This document shows positions 63,927 to 64,000 of a stretch of DNA of 64,000 nt, in pieces. The notes below the pieces were generated by a model. That model ran no database searches. It worked only from the letters and a program-made list of their open reading frames with translations, and was not told where the DNA came from. Positions within the stretch are counted from its first letter, which is position 1. Every line of letters begins with the position of its first letter. The position numbers and the translations under genes are program-made. The DNA is from Flavobacterium nackdongense (lineage in GTDB: Bacteria; Bacteroidota; Bacteroidia; Flavobacteriales; Flavobacteriaceae), in contig NZ_CP037933.1 in the NCBI RefSeq assembly GCF_004355225.1, forward strand, positions 806,001 to 870,000. Direction: 5' to 3'.

Positions 63927-64000
63927 TTCTTGAACTGCGTAATTTAATCCCATACCAATTAGGTCTTCGCTGCCGAAGGCATTGTTATCATCACTCGTTA

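Noticed and set aside
1..64000. CRISPR arrays, insertion sequences, tRNA or rRNA genes
   Set aside because: No regularly spaced direct repeats, transposase frames or RNA gene signatures were seen on reading both strands; small or diverged ones could be missed without a search.

Overview
The window is AT-rich and comes from a member of the Bacteroidota, very probably a Flavobacterium-like member of the Flavobacteriia. The evidence is the set of type IX secretion (T9SS) C-terminal sorting domains, a SusC/SusD pair, a hybrid two-component regulator with 14 propeller repeats, sulfatases with CxPxR motifs, and dispersed palindromic elements between genes. I see no rRNA, tRNA, CRISPR array or transposase. 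Nearly all of it is one large polysaccharide utilization locus (PUL) for a sulfated, uronic-acid-containing glycan.

Layout. (1) 1-21831, + strand: a truncated T9SS protein with carbohydrate-binding folds, a secreted right-handed beta-helix hydrolase, a sodium:solute symporter, GH43-like and GH130-like enzymes, a sulfatase, a glycyl radical enzyme with its radical-SAM activase, two Tat-exported Gfo/Idh/MocA oxidoreductases, a small membrane protein, an ApbE-like protein, a double DUF1080 protein, a hexuronate-type MFS transporter and a type I mannose-6-phosphate isomerase. (2) 21856-49150, - strand: a sulfatase, the 1367-aa hybrid regulator, a secreted aldose epimerase, a GH88 unsaturated-uronyl hydrolase lipoprotein, and a group of large T9SS cargo proteins, including two paralogous heparinase II/III-like lyases of 1170 and 1610 aa. 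Smaller hypothetical genes and an OmpH/Skp-like fragment lie among them. (3) 49509-63926, + strand: a surface lipoprotein, SusC, SusD, a third heparinase II/III-like lyase, a lipoprotein sulfatase, a sialate O-acetylesterase-like enzyme, a DUF4861 protein and a KduD-like dehydrogenase.

How the genes fit together (inference from families). Secreted lyases, sulfatases and an esterase would cut and strip the polymer. SusCD and the surface lipoprotein would bind and import oligosaccharides. GH88, GH43 and GH130 would break these into monomers. KduD-like, DUF4861, epimerase and mannose-6-phosphate isomerase genes point to catabolism of uronate plus mannose, so a sulfated glucuronomannan-like or mannose/uronate exopolysaccharide is a reasonable guess. 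The Gfo/Idh and DUF1080 genes suggest an additional 3-keto-glycoside route. The glycyl radical pair is an unexpected anaerobic-type chemistry in such a locus.

Two things stand out. First, a domain of about 210-230 aa that I cannot assign occurs eight times in five proteins of this locus, flanking lyase modules or standing alone in tandem. Second, a 33-bp element of the form TTACCCCyT...TAAGACGATAATTCCC lies upstream of three of these genes, again in an apparently gene-less promoter relic, and in a diverged form in front of the SusCD operon. It is a good candidate operator for the locus regulator.
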